Assembly: GCF_037975245.1 (NCBI RefSeq)
Contig: NC_092562.1
Coordinates: forward strand, 18,436,554 to 18,498,553
DNA: 62,000 nucleotides
From: Apostichopus japonicus
Taxonomy: Eukaryota; Echinodermata; Holothuroidea; Aspidochirotida; Stichopodidae
Reading direction: 5' to 3'
Below, in pieces: positions 57,487 through 62,000 of the stretch (its first letter is position 1; each line of letters starts with the position of its first letter). The position numbers and the translations under genes are program-made. A model generated the notes under the pieces. It made no database searches. It saw only the letters and a program-made list of their open reading frames with translations, and had not been told where the DNA came from.

Positions 57487-60400
57487 AATATTTTGGCCGA
57501 GAAATTGTTAGACTTTTTGTATATCATTAACCAAGCAGGGGAAAAAAAGGTGAAAAAAAAGTTTCACCATTATCTTTTGAGCGAACAACTGTCGTTTAGT
57601 TAATGGGAAACAAAATGAATATGCTGCTACTAACTAGAGACAAGCGGTTGTCCAAACTGTGTGGACGTTCCGAGGACGAAGTTTAAAATGCTTGTACGGA
57701 CAGAAGTCTGACCACAACTTGTAGAGCTATGCAATCATGGGTGAGGATCGAGTTATTATCACGGACATTTCATATTTCAAAGTCTTTCCTTTTGTTCACG
57801 TATAGAGATGTAGAGGAGAGGTTGGGCAGGGATAGATTTAACCTGTTGGTTGTGCAGAGGAGATGAAGTGTGAAGGACAGTTGATCTGTAGATGGCCCGC
57901 CCCCTTTGATAAAACAAAATGAAGGTTGAAGGTCTCTGGTAATGATGGTTCTGTTTAGTTAATATCTGAGAAGGTGGACTTTGTAATGCAGGTAGTGTGA
58001 AGTTCATGGTTTTCAAGGTTGTGGTTTACAATATCACAACCAGGGATATTTATAATCCAGGTGGGTCTGCTCACTTCCTTGTCACTTACTTGAGTGGATT
58101 AACAATATAACCCATCAAGATGGTCTGTTTAAAGTAAACAAACAAAGCATTGAAGGTTATCAGATAAAAGAGTCTGATGATGGCCTGTTGTGGTCTTGTC
58201 TAGGTTACTGCTACTTTTTGCTGTTTCCTGGTTCAATCTTTTATTACTACAAGCAGTCAGTCTGAAGTTAGCCTTAGTATAATTAAAGGAACATCAAATA
58301 ATGCAATCCTGCCGACTAAAGTCCCCTTTTGTTCTGTAACCTTTCAGCAATGCCTCCGAATCACAAAGTTCGCGCACAATATTTAGAAATTACAACAAAT
58401 TTGACTGTTAAAACATGGTATACAATTTTCTACAATTTTTTTATATTCATTGAAACATATTTCATTGCTTTAAGTGATTTAGTTAACTCTAAAAAAAATA
58501 AGGGGAATTTTAGTTTGTACAAGTGCGAAATAATGTGTCTTTGTTTCAAGAACTGTTTATAGCCCGTGCACTGTAGTAGAAGTAGTAAATGACTCTCATT
58601 AAACAATGCTTCACAGTTACCCAAGCCCTTGATCAATGCAATAAGAAAATTAATAGGTAGAAGAAGTCATAAAACTGTGAAGGAAACTTTACACGATGCT
58701 CTACGCACACACTAGCTCTTTAAAAACCGTTTTAATTTACAATGAACTCTAAAACCACTTGTGTAAACAAGTGTAACTTATTCAACGATTCTGTGTAGTT
58801 CAAGAGAATCTCGTCAAAGAATGTTTGTAGTTAACACTTTAGTAGTTTGAATAGCCTTACTGCAGTTGGAAATAAGTTATCAGAGAATACTGAACCATGC
58901 ATGCTTTTATAGAACAGTTAAAGAAAGGGGTTATGTACAGGCTGTACAGCTACTTAATGGTTCACTGCTTTCTGAAGCTTAACCTGATAAAAATAGAATT
59001 CAAATTGAGTTAGAGCTTAAAGAAACCTTTTACAAAGTCCGGTCAGCAGCTTTCCCCAAAACTTACCCAAGTAAAATTACAATTGATTAAACGGAGACAC
59101 TCTACTAGAGTGAAGCTAAAAATAATTAAAGAACTTGATTAGATCCTGAACGTTTTTGTCATCTAGACACTTTGCACATAGTTACATTATACACAGTTTA
59201 AAAAAACAAGAGTTAACATGGAAAATTGCTTTTTTTAACTTTTAATCCACTATTTGAGATCAATCTTACCTGGTCAAGCGAATGAATTCCATTTGAGTAT
59301 GAAACTTACATCTCTTACTTGTATCCATTTTCAAGATGTTCAAAATCGCTCCCTCTCCCCACCCCCCCCCCCCCATGTACAAGTTCCAACTACATTGCAA
59401 AGCTGTAAGGATGAGTATGTGTAGCATGCTTGAATATGTGTAAGTATCTACAAATGTTTTATATTTGTACTATCAGAAATGAAATTCAATCAGCATTTTT
59501 AATTTGATTGTTTTTCAGTGCCTTACTTTCCACTAAATATATAGATAAATGTATATAAATATATGTAGATATTTATATGTAAACACATGCATATAGATGA
59601 GGCCTTAATTCATGACTAGATATCTACATAATTACAGAGCCAAGTTCTTTAACATATATTTTCGAGGGCCACAAATTTTTGGCAGGTCCATCTCGAATAA
59701 AATTGCAATGTTTAACTTGCAAAAATGAATGCACATGATTGACAACTCTTAATCTTGAGCACTATTTTTACTGTAATGATTCCATGACAACTTGAGAATT
59801 GTTGCCATTTTAAGTTTTCAGATAAGGGTTATGCAAAAATATTTGATAATGTTAGTTATTCAGTTGTTTCAGTTATCCAGTTGTTTTAGTTAATATCATT
59901 ATCACTATAGTGCAGAATATCCTTAATTTTACTAGTGTTGTATCACAAGGATAGCAGTTGAAGGTTTTTGATCAAATGTAGATAATGTTTCTATACACTA
60001 CTAGGGGGAAGAAAATATGAAAAAACCTGCTCATTTATGGTGACAAAAAGCTTATGTAGATAATTTTTAAAAGCTAAGATGCTTTCATCCTAGCAGGATT
60101 TGACAAATTTGGGCAGTGCTCAAATCTTGATAAAATATTCAGAGAACACTTTCCTATTAGCTGGATTCATTAGAATTAACTCACAGATATTTGACAAGTA
60201 TCAATGTAGGTAACAGTGTTCCTTTATGAGGAAGCAAGGTAGAAGTACTATCGATAAGCCTTTACATCTTTAAGCCAACACGTTGCAACAGTTATTCAAA
60301 GAGAGCTATACACGTATTCCTCCTAAAGGTTAAAACTCTCAGTTCTCTGATACTGTAGTAAAGAAAGTACCTGTTTCCTTTCATTCAAGTGAAAGTTAAA

Positions 60401-62000
60401 CTTGCACAGAAACAGTTTTTGGAGGTCAATTGTTTGCAAGTTGCCAAGTCAGTATGATTATGTTCCTCTTTATGATGACCCACAATAGTTCATTACTGCT
60501 TGGCATGCCAAGTATTACAAAAGTTATTAGTATCAGCACTTGTTGGAATGAGTACATGGAATACCACGATGTGAAACTCGCTGTTGTAGGTAAGAATTAG
60601 CTTCATCATTTCCTGCAAAACTAGGTTGTCTATATGAATGCAACAGGAACTAGGAAGCAGTCGGATGTTTTGTTGTTTGGTCGGTCTCAGTGATCACACA
60701 AATTCCTTGAATACTTACACATGATTATAAGGTGTATTCCCCAACTGAATAGGTAAAGAGAAAAAGTTACTTGTGAAATGCCATCTGAGAAGTCTTGCCC
60801 TCCCCCTATCCTAACCCCTCCCCCTCCCCTTCCCTGATGTCTTTTTGGGAGTTAATCTTGGACTAGCTGTTTTGTTTTGACAAACTGGAATATTGAGTGC
60901 AATGAATATTCACTATTTGATGACATCGATTGTTATTTTTAAAGTGGAAAATTGCCCTTTTTCATTGGTCAATTTTTAAAGTCTTTTAGTTCAACTCTGG
61001 ACAACTAATAATAAAAGTATAAAATGTTTTTTATAATTTGTACAGGACTATATTGCAACTTGAACATTCCTCTTTATACCCCCCACTGAATTTCTGATGA
61101 TAACATCAAGTAGGGTCTGTGTGGTATGGGAGGAGTAGAGAGAATAAAGTCAAAACATTGTCTTTACGAGATTAACCGTTTAGTTTGTCAGTATAGTCTG
61201 ACATTTAGGGGTTGTATAATATTACTTTTTATCCGATTACAATAATTTATACAACTCATACTATTCCCTGTTGGTAATGGAACCACCAGTTGGCTGGTAT
61301 ACGAGGAGACAGTCGTTATAAAGTTATAATAAAAAAAAGGAAACACAATTTAATTCATAAATTTGTTTACATAACCCAATTCAAAACCATTGTTAGCCTA
61401 CACCATCTTTCTTGTTTGTAACTTTGCCAAGTTCTTTAGTTTTGCTTGTAATTTGTTTTCCTTTCCCTTTGTTTTCATTCTTCTTCTGTGTTCATTTCAT
61501 TTTTACCTTGATCACTTTCAGTGCAATTTTAATTTTCACTGTTTTGAAACAAGAATGATTTGTGGAGGTGTGGGGGGGGGGGGGTATACAGGCAAGTCGG
61601 GAGGCTACAATCCTTCTGCTTGGGTTCAATAAGAGGGGGTGGGGGAAAGAAGTATGGCTCTCAAAGCCTAAGAGTGAGGGGCCAAGCAGGAGAAAGAAAA
61701 GGTGAATAATTTAAAATTTTGAGCAATAGAATCGTTTATGGAAATGTGATTTACTTATTCAATTTGTGAAACCATCCATTTTTTAGTTTTTAATTTTTTC
61801 GTAAAGGAAAGACCCTGTTGTTTTCATTTTACTTGGAAAGTTGTTTTCCCTTGACAAAGTGTTTTCTTCGTTACTATGCTGTTCTTCATATATCTCGCAA
61901 GGTTTAAGAATTTTTATCTTCTTAGCTCTTTTTTGTCCAAGTCTGGGCCAATCTCTTGTACTGGTCAAAATAGGTTGGAGCAAATGGCCAGAGTTCATGG
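57487..62000 (+). other. 3' UTR of gene B and downstream sequence
   Basis: The 3' UTR must begin here. Possible polyadenylation signals are attaaa near 58277 and aataaa at 59697-59702, but none is decisive. Poly-C/G runs occur at 59360 and 61572. No further gene is supported. Confidence 0.5.

Noticed and set aside
61783-61998. Minus-strand open frame at the window edge (MNSGHLLQPILTS...)
   Set aside because: No splice site or promoter support, and it is truncated by the edge. Its length is within chance for this composition.

Overview
This is a eukaryotic genomic window. Short open frames are bounded by GT/AG splice sites and separated by kilobase introns, and there is no operon structure. 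The base composition is AT-rich. Introns are full of simple repeats, poly-C/G tracts and small DNA transposons with exact 8-bp target duplications. The style (hAT-type MITEs with CAGTGGCG ends, tandem minisatellites, dispersed ACTGTA words) fits a marine invertebrate, perhaps an echinoderm. That organism guess is an impression, not a demonstrated assignment.

Gene A lies on + at about 306-5293. It is a short type I membrane protein: a cysteine-containing N-terminal exon, two Thr/Ser-rich exons, a transmembrane exon and a Pro/Ser-rich cytoplasmic exon. Its 3' end is not resolved. Gene B lies on + at about 20388-57486. Ten exons join in one frame into at least 481 residues: a Cys-containing start, a long Ser/Thr/Pro mucin-like ectodomain built from phase 1-1 exons, one transmembrane segment with a KRKKQR stop-transfer flank, and a cytoplasmic tail of about 140 residues ending in a poly-lysine region. 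The signal-peptide exon of B was not found. I recognise neither gene as a named family. They look like tandem sialomucin-like surface proteins, or alternative outputs of one locus.

On the minus strand, two phase-compatible exons (19008-18819 and 16410-16106) may form a small 164-residue gene of unknown function. A GC-rich patch at 55100-55265 has strong donors facing outwards on both strands. It could be an internal bidirectional promoter giving a membrane-less short form of gene B.

Mobile and repeat content was read directly from inverted ends and duplicated targets. It includes four hAT-type MITEs of the CAGTGGCG kind (1665-2040, 3974-4416, 10892-11827 with a second element nested inside at 10963-11521, and 12166-13146). 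Two TAATCG-rich hAT MITEs lie at 16480-17337 and 32377-33401. A 2.1-kb inverted-repeat element (26735-28810) carries seven exact copies of a 14-bp motif. A TA-flanked element lies at 47806-48245 and a TIR element at 50907-51407. There is an 86-bp satellite at 30631-31400 and several minisatellites. No transposase, rRNA, credible tRNA or CRISPR array was found.
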